Positions 34,873 through 43,401 of a DNA stretch of 64,000 bases are shown here, in pieces. Made by a program: the position numbers and the translations under genes. The notes under the pieces were generated by a model. The model was given only the letters and a program-made list of their open reading frames with translations. It made no database searches and had not been told where the DNA came from. The number at the start of each line of letters is the position of its first letter. The first letter of the stretch is position 1. Source of the stretch: Marinobacter sp. ANT_B65 (GTDB taxonomy: Bacteria; Pseudomonadota; Gammaproteobacteria; Pseudomonadales; Oleiphilaceae). The stretch spans positions 1-64,000 of the forward strand of contig NZ_NXGV01000002.1 of the NCBI RefSeq assembly GCF_002407605.1. The letters are read 5' to 3'.

Positions 34873-37800
34873 CTACAAACGTGCCGGCAATGTAAAGTTC
34901 TCAATCAACCCGTCGGCGAAAGGATGCCGTACAGAGGCCGGCTCAATTCTCAATCGAGCCAGATAGTCACTCAGCATAATTTCCAGCGTGAGATCCCGCC
35001 CCTCACCACCAACACCGCCATAAGCAGCAAGCAGCCGGAACAGCCCCCATTCACCTTGAAACATCCTCTGAACAACCGCATCGGATGTGGAACCCGGGTT
35101 TACCGCAATGCGCACAACATCGTTACGGGTGCCCGGCCACTCAAAGTGGTGTTTTCTTGCCGGACCATGTCGGTAATCCATCTGGCTGCCTCCGGCTTCA
35201 AGTGAGAACTGGGTGACGCGATTGTCCAGGTACACAGGTTGCACGGCATAAGGCACTTTGAGATTTTTTGTACCATCCTCAAAGAATGCATTACGAATAC
35301 GGTTAGCCCTTTGGAAAAAGCGCAGACTCTCTCTACGTATGTTGAGGTCTGTTGATAACCGCCAGGGATTTGAGGAGGTATCCACATGGCCTGCAAGATG
35401 TTCATTAAAAAAGGTATCGATAGTCCCACCGTGACCAAAGAACTGACTGAAATCAGCCAGACTCACTTCCTCAGTTGCGTTCGCATCAAGGGGGTAGAGA
35501 CCGGCAATGGCCGACTGAAACTCCCTGTACACCTGATTGCGCCAAAGGCCATTTATCTTTTGCGTTGCAGAGGTTCGCACCAGGCCTTTGGATTCGCGTG
35601 CAAAATCTGAAACAACCGATTTCAGATGCGAGGACTGCGTGTTGCCAACTGTGGCGTAGAAACCAGTCACAGCGGCATTGAAATCTGCACGAGAGACGGT
35701 CTGAAACCTGTTCGCACCATCCGCCTGCTCAGAAAAATACTGAGACATCAGGCGGGTTTTACTCTGCAACGTCTGGAAGGTTTCTTCTTTGATGCTGTGT
35801 AAAACCTTAAAGGCATCGTCAACCATAGTGGTCTTGGGCTGCTCTTTTCCTGTGAGGGGCAGAATCCGGTTCAAACGGTCAAGCGCACGGCTTTTTCTGC
35901 CAGCCTCACGTATGGCTTGCCCTTTGGCTGCTTCCGCCGCTGATGAGCCTTCTGGATTTGTGGCCGCTAATTGTGTGTTGTAATTGACGGCAGACACCAA
36001 CCGATTCAGTGGCGCATCCGGGCCACTGAGCAACCCTGTCAGGTAACGACCTTCCTCGGGACTTCCGAACGAACGGATTTTCAGATCAGACATCAGGGAA
36101 TCCCAGGCATGGATGTAATCCCTGAAGTAATGGTCCTCAACCAGCGCTTTAATTCTGTCCTCATCCAGGTTGCGATACGCAGCTGAATCATCGCCATACA
36201 CCCAGGAATCTTCGAGCAGGTGGCTGACAATCTGATCCCGCTCCGGCTCAAAAACACCGCGGTATCCTGCCTTGGTATATAGCGCCGGAATACCTTTATG
36301 TATGCTCTCACCGGACCGTCGCTCAAAAACCTCTGCAGCGACTGTGCCCAATACCATTGGCAGTCGAAACTCAGGAAGACCTGCTGCCTGAGCGTCCAAC
36401 CGGATACGCTGATAAGCTCGCTCCGAGAGTGGCACTGATGTCAGCTCATTCCGTGCGACCTCCACAAGCCCCTGGGATACGCGCAGTGGCTGCTCAAGAT
36501 CCAGGTAGTCTTCAAGGTGCTCCAGCATCGCGTCCCGATGGGGCCGGTTAATTTCTCCGGGCAAATGGTTTTCCATTAAATAGGCCAACCACAAAGCAAC
36601 CTGATCACGATTGAACCGGCTACGATCTCCGAGCATCAGGTAACTTTTTAATGCTTCGTACAAATACTCCGGACTATCGAGGTGTAATCGAATATCTTCT
36701 TCCAAAGCGCCCTTCAGCGTTTTGGCAAGTCGGTATTGAAGAACCCGGCCATGCACGCCTCTGGCCCCCTGATACAGAGCCTGAATCTGGAAGTGGCCAA
36801 GCGACGATAACCCGTGGGTCTCAGGAATCTCATTGCCACCGGAAAGCCCCGCCGATTCGTTAAGCACAGTTTCCAGTATCAGCCACCGGGCATCGTCTGG
36901 AACTGTATTCAGCGTATCTGCCAACCCGTCTGTTCGCTCCGCGAAACCCGCAATAGCGTCTCTTGCACGCGCATAGTCGACATACCAGGTTGAAGCTAAC
37001 CCCAGAGTGAGAACAGCCATCGCCGCAAAGGCGACACGGCGGATAACCATTCGCTGCCTAGCCTTGGCACTATCCGTCACCGCAAGCCCATGCTCGGAGA
37101 AAATTACCTGGTCAAACAGCTTCCTCTGGAAATATCCACCACTTGGCTGAGTGCTATGGTTTTTACCCGCCTTCGGAGACTTGAGCCGGAACTGTTGGTC
37201 GACAATGCCAGACACTTTGTCAAAGCCGGACTGACCCTGCTCTGAAGACACCATATAAACCCCCCTCAACAAGGGCACCTCTTCATAGGCCGAGGGGAAG
37301 AACACATCTTTGATCAGATTCCATAAGGGTGTTCTGAGCAGAGCCACTTGTTTGGGGAACTCATAAATCCGGCTGCGGGTATCCGGAGCCCGCTCCTGTT
37401 TCAAGCGATGCAACAAGAACCCGCTGAGCCGGTTTAGCAGCTGATCAAATTCCTGCTCGAATGCAATTGGCAACTTCTCTGGATCGGTTACCGCGCCCAC
37501 ATCAAACGTGACGCCGAGGACATCCTCTCTTTCCTGATCAGAGAGCATCCCGAAGGTATCAACAAATCCTTCCAGCAGATCAAACTTGGTGAGCATTACA
37601 TAGACGGGGAAAACAACGCCCAGACGACTCCGTAGCTCCTGAACCCTTTGTTTTATCGCTCTGGCATGGATGGCTTGCTCTGTAGGCGTCTGCTCCAGCA
37701 TATCGGCAACGCTGACAGCAACAATCACACCGTTAATTGGCTGGCGCGGTCGGTACTTTTTCAAAAGCCCCAGAAATGCATTCCAGCCTTTTGAGTCCCG

Positions 37801-38382
37801 CTTGTCGCCTGATTCCTGAGTGGTGTAACGACCTGCTGTGTCAATGATCACAGCACGGTTGGTGAACCACCAGTCACAGTATCGCGTTCCACCGACACCT
37901 TTGACCGAATCCAGCCCCATTTCACTCTTAAGAGGGAATTCCAGGCCTGAGTTGAGCAGCGCGGTGGATTTACCTGAACCTGGAGCACCGACAATCATGT
38001 ACCAGGGCAACTGATATACCGAACTAAAACGACCAGATTTCCATTTCCGGACCAGAGCAAGGGCCTTGCGCATGTTGTTGCGCTGGGTTTCGAGCTCCTC
38101 CTGAAGCAGCTCATCTCCCTGATCGGTAGCCATCATTTCTTCAACAACTCGTTCGTTGTCGCGACGCTCACGCCGTGAGCGCCACAACTGAACGCCCAGG
38201 TAGAGAATGACAAGCGCCAACAGGAAGCTGACCCGGGAAAGCTCAGTTGCAAACGGCTTCCAGCCAGCGATGGCCAGCAGCGGGCCACCAAACCATACCA
38301 ACACCGTAAGTGCGACAAACCCGAGAACAACAAAAAGTCCTCTCAGGGTTATCCGGGACCATATTCGGCGAATCCATGCCAT
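34873..38382 (-). CDS. tssM: T6SS inner-membrane protein TssM (IcmF)
   Basis: 1169 residues. Membrane segments are predicted at ~10-35, ~45-65 and ~445-465 (VAFAAMAVLTLGLASTWYV). The cytoplasmic part carries an intact Walker A (GAPGSGKSTAL, ~131-141) and WWFTNRAVIIDTAGRYT, so this TssM can probably bind nucleotide. The large periplasmic region ends with the TssM C-terminal domain (FEWPGTRNDVVRIAVNPG...WGLFRLLAAYGG) that contacts TssJ. It follows tssL by 17 nt. Confidence 0.97.
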   Translation of the reverse strand: MAWIRRIWSRITLRGLFVVLGFVALTVLVWFGGPLLAIAGWKPFATELSRVSFLLALVILYLGVQLWRSRRERRDNERVVEEMMATDQGDELLQEELETQRNNMRKALALVRKWKSGRFSSVYQLPWYMIVGAPGSGKSTALLNSGLEFPLKSEMGLDSVKGVGGTRYCDWWFTNRAVIIDTAGRYTTQESGDKRDSKGWNAFLGLLKKYRPRQPINGVIVAVSVADMLEQTPTEQAIHARAIKQRVQELRSRLGVVFPVYVMLTKFDLLEGFVDTFGMLSDQEREDVLGVTFDVGAVTDPEKLPIAFEQEFDQLLNRLSGFLLHRLKQERAPDTRSRIYEFPKQVALLRTPLWNLIKDVFFPSAYEEVPLLRGVYMVSSEQGQSGFDKVSGIVDQQFRLKSPKAGKNHSTQPSGGYFQRKLFDQVIFSEHGLAVTDSAKARQRMVIRRVAFAAMAVLTLGLASTWYVDYARARDAIAGFAERTDGLADTLNTVPDDARWLILETVLNESAGLSGGNEIPETHGLSSLGHFQIQALYQGARGVHGRVLQYRLAKTLKGALEEDIRLHLDSPEYLYEALKSYLMLGDRSRFNRDQVALWLAYLMENHLPGEINRPHRDAMLEHLEDYLDLEQPLRVSQGLVEVARNELTSVPLSERAYQRIRLDAQAAGLPEFRLPMVLGTVAAEVFERRSGESIHKGIPALYTKAGYRGVFEPERDQIVSHLLEDSWVYGDDSAAYRNLDEDRIKALVEDHYFRDYIHAWDSLMSDLKIRSFGSPEEGRYLTGLLSGPDAPLNRLVSAVNYNTQLAATNPEGSSAAEAAKGQAIREAGRKSRALDRLNRILPLTGKEQPKTTMVDDAFKVLHSIKEETFQTLQSKTRLMSQYFSEQADGANRFQTVSRADFNAAVTGFYATVGNTQSSHLKSVVSDFARESKGLVRTSATQKINGLWRNQVYREFQSAIAGLYPLDANATEEVSLADFSQFFGHGGTIDTFFNEHLAGHVDTSSNPWRLSTDLNIRRESLRFFQRANRIRNAFFEDGTKNLKVPYAVQPVYLDNRVTQFSLEAGGSQMDYRHGPARKHHFEWPGTRNDVVRIAVNPGSTSDAVVQRMFQGEWGLFRLLAAYGGVGGEGRDLTLEIMLSDYLARLRIEPASVRHPFADGLIENFTLPARL

Positions 38383-38399
38383 GGGGTTACCTCACGTAA

Positions 38400-39704
38400 T
38401 CAATCGTTCAGGGCTTCAGGAACCAGGCTGATTTCAACGCGCCGATTACGAGCACGATCCTCAGAGGTAGCGTTATCAAAACGAGGCTCCGTATCACCAC
38501 GCCCCTCAGGCCACAACCTGCCTTGCAGGTTCGCCGAGCTGGCAAGTTCATCAGAAACAGCAGTCGCTCTGGCTAGTGATAAGTGCCAGTTAGAAGGATA
38601 TTGGCTGGTAGCAATGGGCTGGCTATCAGTGTGCCCGGTTACCATGACAGTTCCCTCTGTCGACTCCAGAGCACGCGCTATCTTATTCATGAGCGGCAAA
38701 ACATCTTCTCGCAGAACAGCTGCACCGGATTCAAACAGGGATTCATTTCCGATACTAAGCGTAATCCGACCGCCATCACTGTCGTTGAGTGTGACCAACC
38801 CCTTGTCAATCTCGGTCTGGAGCACCCGCCTCAGGTAGTCACCCTGCCCGGGCCCCACCTGACCGGTGGGCACTCTGACTTCCGGAACCGCCAGAGTAGC
38901 CATATTCGCCAATACAGGCTCCGCAATGGAATCCAGCCGCTGCGAAAAGGCCATATAGAAAACCAGCAATATCATCGAAGCGATCGCAGCGCCGACCCAT
39001 ACCGGCACACCTAGCGTAACCCCGGGGCCAGTAAGAACTTTCTGCTCCCAGGACTTCTCGAACGGCGTTCCCAAAGAACCTCGGGCGGCACATATTTCGT
39101 GGTACAGGCAGTCTCTCAGCGTATCCAGCTCCTCCTGCCCTCGCGCCTCAACGCGATATTTACCCTTAAAGCCCAGTGACAGGCACAGGTACTGAAGCAT
39201 CAGGACATCTGTATTTGCGGTGCGTCTCGCTGCGGCAACCAGATCAAAAAAGTAGGCACCCGACCAGGTTTGGGAGTGAAACTCGGATAGCAGCGAATGT
39301 GCTGCCCAATGCCCGCTTTCACCCCAACTGCTGTTGAGCACGATTTCATCAATAAGGGCGCACACACAATAAGACGCTGTTTCGACTGTTTCCGGGGTAA
39401 GACCGTCAGCCTGGAGGCTGGTCTGGTACTCACGAACCAGCTCCACACACCGCCTGCGAAGTTCTGCAACATCATCAACCAGCTCTGCCGTCGGCAACCG
39501 TACCGCCAAAGAAAGCAGTTTCGACGCCTGGTCACAAACGGGGCCCAGCCGGGTCTGGGGTAACTTGAACCGACTAAAACCAGAAGCATTTTTTGCCGGA
39601 GTCGCTATAACAGTCTCATCTGCCGAGTAAGGCGCAGCCTGTGCCGCTGGGCCAGGCGCCTGGCGGGCGCCTGGCCGCGGTTTGAGGACGGTGCTGTCAT
39701 TCAT
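38400..39704 (-). CDS. tssL: T6SS inner-membrane protein TssL with OmpA domain (DotU)
   Basis: 434 residues. A Pro/Ala-rich N-terminus, then the DotU domain (~50-235; LLSLAVRLPTAE, YCVCALIDEIVLNSSWGE, LLSEFHSQTWSGAYFFDLV, YLCLSLGFKGKYRV). One membrane segment at ~243-265, then a periplasmic OmpA-like peptidoglycan-binding domain (~310-434; VTGHTDSQPI, NWHLSLARATAVSDEL, ARNRRVEISL). The extended form with its own peptidoglycan anchor needs no separate TagL. Confidence 0.96.
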   Translation of the reverse strand: MNDSTVLKPRPGARQAPGPAAQAAPYSADETVIATPAKNASGFSRFKLPQTRLGPVCDQASKLLSLAVRLPTAELVDDVAELRRRCVELVREYQTSLQADGLTPETVETASYCVCALIDEIVLNSSWGESGHWAAHSLLSEFHSQTWSGAYFFDLVAAARRTANTDVLMLQYLCLSLGFKGKYRVEARGQEELDTLRDCLYHEICAARGSLGTPFEKSWEQKVLTGPGVTLGVPVWVGAAIASMILLVFYMAFSQRLDSIAEPVLANMATLAVPEVRVPTGQVGPGQGDYLRRVLQTEIDKGLVTLNDSDGGRITLSIGNESLFESGAAVLREDVLPLMNKIARALESTEGTVMVTGHTDSQPIATSQYPSNWHLSLARATAVSDELASSANLQGRLWPEGRGDTEPRFDNATSEDRARNRRVEISLVPEALND

Positions 39705-39734
39705 ATAGCAATCCCTGCTTGAGTGGTATATCGA

Positions 39735-41057
39735 CTATTGCCGGACGGCCCAGAGTTCAAGTTCGAGCCCTGGATAATTACCAGACACATGAACCGCCAA
39801 CCCGCCGCTCTGCTTGAGGTGCTGCCAGCGTTCGCTTTTCCCATCCAGCAAGAAATAGTGATAGCCGGCATGATAAGGAATCTGCCGTGGCGCCACAGGC
39901 AGCGCACTTACCGGTATCCCTGGCAAATGGTTGTTGACGAGGTCGCGAATATGCTCCACAGCCCCGAGCTTGATCTGTGCTGGCAAACGCCGACGAATGT
40001 CTTCCGTTGGCAAATCCGCTTTAACGGCAAGCACAAACTGAGCAGTTTCCAACAGACTTCCATCAGGCAAAGGTGCAACACGGATGCCGTATTGAGCATT
40101 TTCCAGCTTCAACGCGATCGCGGTTTGCTCAAGAACGGTGCTAAGTGACTGGCTCAGCAACGCTGCCAAATCGCCAAAGGTTTCCGTCAGCTGTTCATGC
40201 CGGTACGGAGGCAAAGACGGCACCATCTTGTCTGCACGCGCAAAGAGTGCCAGCTCCCCAATCAATGTAATCGCCAGCTCGTAAAACCGCTCCGGGTGCA
40301 CCTGAGGCGCACCTTTCAGGTGCTCCAACATAGGTTGCCAGCGATTCAGCGTTTGCAGCATCAACACATCAAACAGTGTTGATGACTGTTCCGCACCCTT
40401 CTGCATTCGCACCGCCAGCGCCTTGGCTCTTTGCTTGACCATGCCAAGAATCTCCCGCAGGAATGAAGCCAGAGGGGCAACAGCCGCCACATCCAGCACG
40501 GGCGGAATAAAGCTTCTATCAAGCTTTACCTCTTTCTCGTTCACCACCTCAACAATTCGGGCAACAGAAAGACAAACAAATCCAGACAAGTCATCACGCC
40601 CGAGCTTGAGACGGGGATTCAGGTGGGCCAGGCCTAAAAGCTCTTCCTCACCATCTTCCGACGAATCGTCCAGCAAGCGGTTCTCTTCAAAGCGATACCT
40701 GGCTCCCTGGGTAGAGCTATCTGCAGCAATATTGGTTCCCGAGAGCTTTTCCATGGGCAGTACCAGATGCACAAGTTCATCCCTGGCATCTGACGGAACC
40801 TCTAACACAAGCGCATCCGTTTGATCGAACGCGAAAGGCATGCCATCCGGGAGAATTCCTGTAGCTCTGACCAGCGACACCTGCCCAAGCGCAAGGGCCT
40901 GGGAGTCCAGTTCCAACTCTGAAATGCCGTATCCATGAACAGCGGTACGAGCATGTCGGCTGCGAGCCGACTGATACAAGAAACGATCCTGCTGTTGAAA
41001 ATGCTGTGGCCGAAGCAGCATACCCTCAGACCAGGCAACCTTAGCTATTCGTTCCAT
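39735..41057 (-). CDS. tssK: T6SS baseplate-membrane connector TssK
   Basis: 440 residues. N-terminus KVAWSEGMLLRPQHFQQQDRFLY is the TssK hallmark. Other family stretches are VRATGILPDGMPFAFDQTDALVL, HVHP-like APQVHPERFYELAITLIGELALF, and the C-terminal GIPVSALPVAPRQIPYHAGYHYFLLD. TssK links the wedge complex to TssLM. It lies between tssJ and tssL in the usual order. Confidence 0.97.
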   Translation of the reverse strand: MERIAKVAWSEGMLLRPQHFQQQDRFLYQSARSRHARTAVHGYGISELELDSQALALGQVSLVRATGILPDGMPFAFDQTDALVLEVPSDARDELVHLVLPMEKLSGTNIAADSSTQGARYRFEENRLLDDSSEDGEEELLGLAHLNPRLKLGRDDLSGFVCLSVARIVEVVNEKEVKLDRSFIPPVLDVAAVAPLASFLREILGMVKQRAKALAVRMQKGAEQSSTLFDVLMLQTLNRWQPMLEHLKGAPQVHPERFYELAITLIGELALFARADKMVPSLPPYRHEQLTETFGDLAALLSQSLSTVLEQTAIALKLENAQYGIRVAPLPDGSLLETAQFVLAVKADLPTEDIRRRLPAQIKLGAVEHIRDLVNNHLPGIPVSALPVAPRQIPYHAGYHYFLLDGKSERWQHLKQSGGLAVHVSGNYPGLELELWAVRQ

Positions 41058-41108
41058 GATGTCTAAAATCCATTGATATACATTTCAAACTGACCGCAGA
41101 CGCTGGTG

Positions 41109-41573
41109 TCAGCGGCCCTCCCGGACAATCGCCCGGTTGTCTATGCTGATTCTCAGGTTTTCATAGCCCCGAGGGTCTGCTGCGAACGTCAGTTTCCACT
41201 CAGCATTCTCGATATCTCTGAAGGCACCCACAATGCCGATGTGCGTAGTATCCTTGTGCAATCGCATCTCATGGACCTGCCCGCGCGCGGGACGGATAAT
41301 GGTCTCGGCATAACCGAGCAAATCTTCCCCGAGCAGCGCTTCCGCATCATCATAAATATCAAAGAATCCAGCATCCTTGAACTTGGCTGCGGACTTGAGC
41401 TCATAGATCCTCACTACCAACGGAGAGGATCGCCCACTCGCATCAGGGTTGATATTCCCGTGAGGGACAAAGTGCAGGTTGGTATAGGGCGTAACTACTG
41501 CGTTTGCGACAACGCAGCCACTCAAAGCTATTGCGGCCACCAGGACCATTACCCAGCGCATGGCGTAAATCAT
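41109..41573 (-). CDS. tssJ: T6SS outer-membrane lipoprotein TssJ
   Basis: 154 residues. Lipoprotein signal with a lipobox ending LSGC (Cys about residue 20), followed by the TssJ transthyretin-like beta-sandwich: SSPLVVRIYELKSAAKFKDAGFFDIYDDAEALLGEDLLG. The L1-2 loop contacting TssM is intact. The ATG overlaps the tagH stop (ATGA). A start four codons inside (MRW) is possible. Confidence 0.96.
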   Translation of the reverse strand: MIYAMRWVMVLVAAIALSGCVVANAVVTPYTNLHFVPHGNINPDASGRSSPLVVRIYELKSAAKFKDAGFFDIYDDAEALLGEDLLGYAETIIRPARGQVHEMRLHKDTTHIGIVGAFRDIENAEWKLTFAADPRGYENLRISIDNRAIVREGR

Positions 41574-42802
41574 GTTTTGACACTCTCCTCTTTTTGGCCG
41601 ACAGCCTGCTCGTAGGCATCCACAAATACATCGCTCCGGAGCATACTGTCGGTACTGCCATATACGTCCTGCTGCCAGGCACGATGACGCGCTATCGCTT
41701 CCAGCGTTTTACGACGGGCAAACAGCCCTGTGGCGTTCTTTGCACCAGCTACATCAGGCGTATCAATCAGAATATCCTGAACGACAGCCTCCACACCTTT
41801 AAGCAGCGCCTGCTCATGCGAGAAAATATCATCAAACGCTTTGTTGACAGCATCCACAGGCCCCAGATTGGCAGAGTGAGGCCGGATAAGAAGGCTGTCC
41901 AAAGCATCCTGAGGTGTAGCGGAAAATTTCAGAGGGTTATTCTCACTGCGCTGGAACAGTGTCTGTGCCACCCGCAGCTGCTGTTTCTGACGGGCCCGCA
42001 TATGAATCATATCCAGCAGCCGCTCCAGGAGTACCCGGGTAAGCATTCCCAAATCCCGATAGAAGGTCGGTTGGGCGTCGTCCAGTTTTCCCGAAGGGAG
42101 CCCGAGCCCCTCTGCGAGAGCAGTCAACGCATCGAGCTGCTGAGCGGGGGCAGCAGGAGCACTTTCTCCATGGGCCGGAGATGGGGCCGGCATGTCTTGC
42201 GCTGCCGTAACATCATATGGCCGGCCGCCATCCTGCCCCCAGCGCCACTCGCCGGGAATAGCAGGTTCTTGCATTGGCACATGACTATCCGCCATAACCC
42301 TCTCACCAAGGCCCGCAGCCAGAAATTCTCCAAAAGCGTTTTCCTTTTCGGGTACGCCGTCTTTAAACCGGCTGCTTTCCAGAGGTGACTCAGAGTCTTT
42401 GGTTTGCAAGGGGACAGATTCTTCCGGATCGCTTGCCAATGAGCCCGGCAAACTGTGCTCAACCTGCTCCTTTGCCGGCGCAACGACAGAAGCCGCAACC
42501 TCGAAGTCACCAAGGCGCAGGCAATCTCCTGAGCTGATCACCACGGTGTTACCCCGGCCAATGGCCGAAGCGCCACCGTTAAGAAATACACCGTTGGTGG
42601 ATATATCCGTGACAGTAAAATGACCATCAGAAAAGCGGATTTCAGCGTGCCGGGAGGAAAGGACTTTCAATGGATCGGGGAGGTGCCAGTCACAATCGGC
42701 GGACCGCCCAATAACAACAACATCGCCGGGCTCAACCTTCTTCCGGCAGATCACTGAGGGCGACAGTCTTTGATAGCTGGTGATTGTGAGCTCTAACAAC
42801 AT
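41570..42802 (-). CDS. tagH: T6SS FHA-domain protein TagH (Fha)
   Basis: 410 residues from the ATG at 42802; a TTG eight codons earlier is less likely. The N-terminal FHA domain (~1-100) shows VVIGRSADCDWHLPD, SSRHAEI and TDISTNGVFLNG, which bind phosphothreonine. A Pro/Glu-rich linker follows and the C-terminus (~240-410) is the TagH-specific helical domain. It is the first gene of the minus-strand T6SS operon and the expected target of PpkA/PppA. It is coupled to tssJ. Confidence 0.94.
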   Translation of the reverse strand: MLLELTITSYQRLSPSVICRKKVEPGDVVVIGRSADCDWHLPDPLKVLSSRHAEIRFSDGHFTVTDISTNGVFLNGGASAIGRGNTVVISSGDCLRLGDFEVAASVVAPAKEQVEHSLPGSLASDPEESVPLQTKDSESPLESSRFKDGVPEKENAFGEFLAAGLGERVMADSHVPMQEPAIPGEWRWGQDGGRPYDVTAAQDMPAPSPAHGESAPAAPAQQLDALTALAEGLGLPSGKLDDAQPTFYRDLGMLTRVLLERLLDMIHMRARQKQQLRVAQTLFQRSENNPLKFSATPQDALDSLLIRPHSANLGPVDAVNKAFDDIFSHEQALLKGVEAVVQDILIDTPDVAGAKNATGLFARRKTLEAIARHRAWQQDVYGSTDSMLRSDVFVDAYEQAVGQKEESVKT

Positions 42803-43105
42803 CTCTCGCTCTTTCCTTTGAGCCAAAATCTAGAAAGTAATGCCGTGACGACACCAGTTTCTGCACCTTCCTTGGACAATATCTGTAAGAACTTCGAAAC
42901 GGATCAGATTCAATTCAAAGACCGCCAGGGCGGTTTGAGTCATGGATACTATTCCAGCCCCCAGAAACTGTCAATTCCCGTTAAACACTGCCTTCGAAAA
43001 GGTAGGCAAAGATCACACAAAGGGGTTGACCTGTCTTTTCGGATCGCCGAACATCTGCAACAGTAAAACCAATGGACGGATTTATTTTTCAGGGATGTAT
43101 TGCTC
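42803..43105. other. Divergent regulatory gap between tagH and PAAR gene
   Basis: This 303-nt gap must hold the promoters for both the long minus-strand T6SS operon and the PAAR-ppkA pair. I could not place a confident -10/-35 or -24/-12 site. An 82-codon plus-strand frame at 42818-43066 shows no recognisable protein and is not annotated as a gene. Confidence 0.5.
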
Positions 43106-43396
43106 ATGAGCAAGCCGACAGCCTTTCTTGGTGCTCTCCATATCTGCCCCGCCACAACTGGCCCGGTACCACATGTCGGGGGCCCCACCCTTGCAGCATC
43201 TCCAAACGTTTTTGTTAGCGGCTTACCTATTGCAAGGCTCTCAGACAAGCTCATTTGCGTTGGCCCTCCTGACGCTATCGTCGAAGGCTCGGGGACAGTA
43301 TTCGCCAACGGTTTGCCTGTCGCTCGCATGGGCGATGCCACAGCCCATGGCGGGAAAATTGTTGCCGGAAACCCCACTGTACTAACGGGAGGGTAA
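43106..43396 (+). CDS. PAAR-domain spike-tip protein
   Basis: 96 residues from the ATG at 43106 (a TTG two codons upstream also exists). The PAAR cone is recognisable: GPVPHVGGPTLAASPNVFVSGLPIARLSDKLICVGPPDAIVEGSGTVFANGLPVARMGDATAHGG. It has no fused toxin. It would sharpen the VgrG tip. It precedes ppkA by 5 nt, so the two are co-transcribed. A truncated homologue lies at 8727-8880. Confidence 0.93.
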   Translation: MSKPTAFLGALHICPATTGPVPHVGGPTLAASPNVFVSGLPIARLSDKLICVGPPDAIVEGSGTVFANGLPVARMGDATAHGGKIVAGNPTVLTGG

Positions 43397-43401
43397 GTAC
43401 G

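Noticed and set aside
42818..43066. 82-codon plus-strand frame between tagH and PAAR
   Set aside because: No recognisable domain and no good ribosome site; it overlaps the tagH start and the space is needed for divergent promoters.
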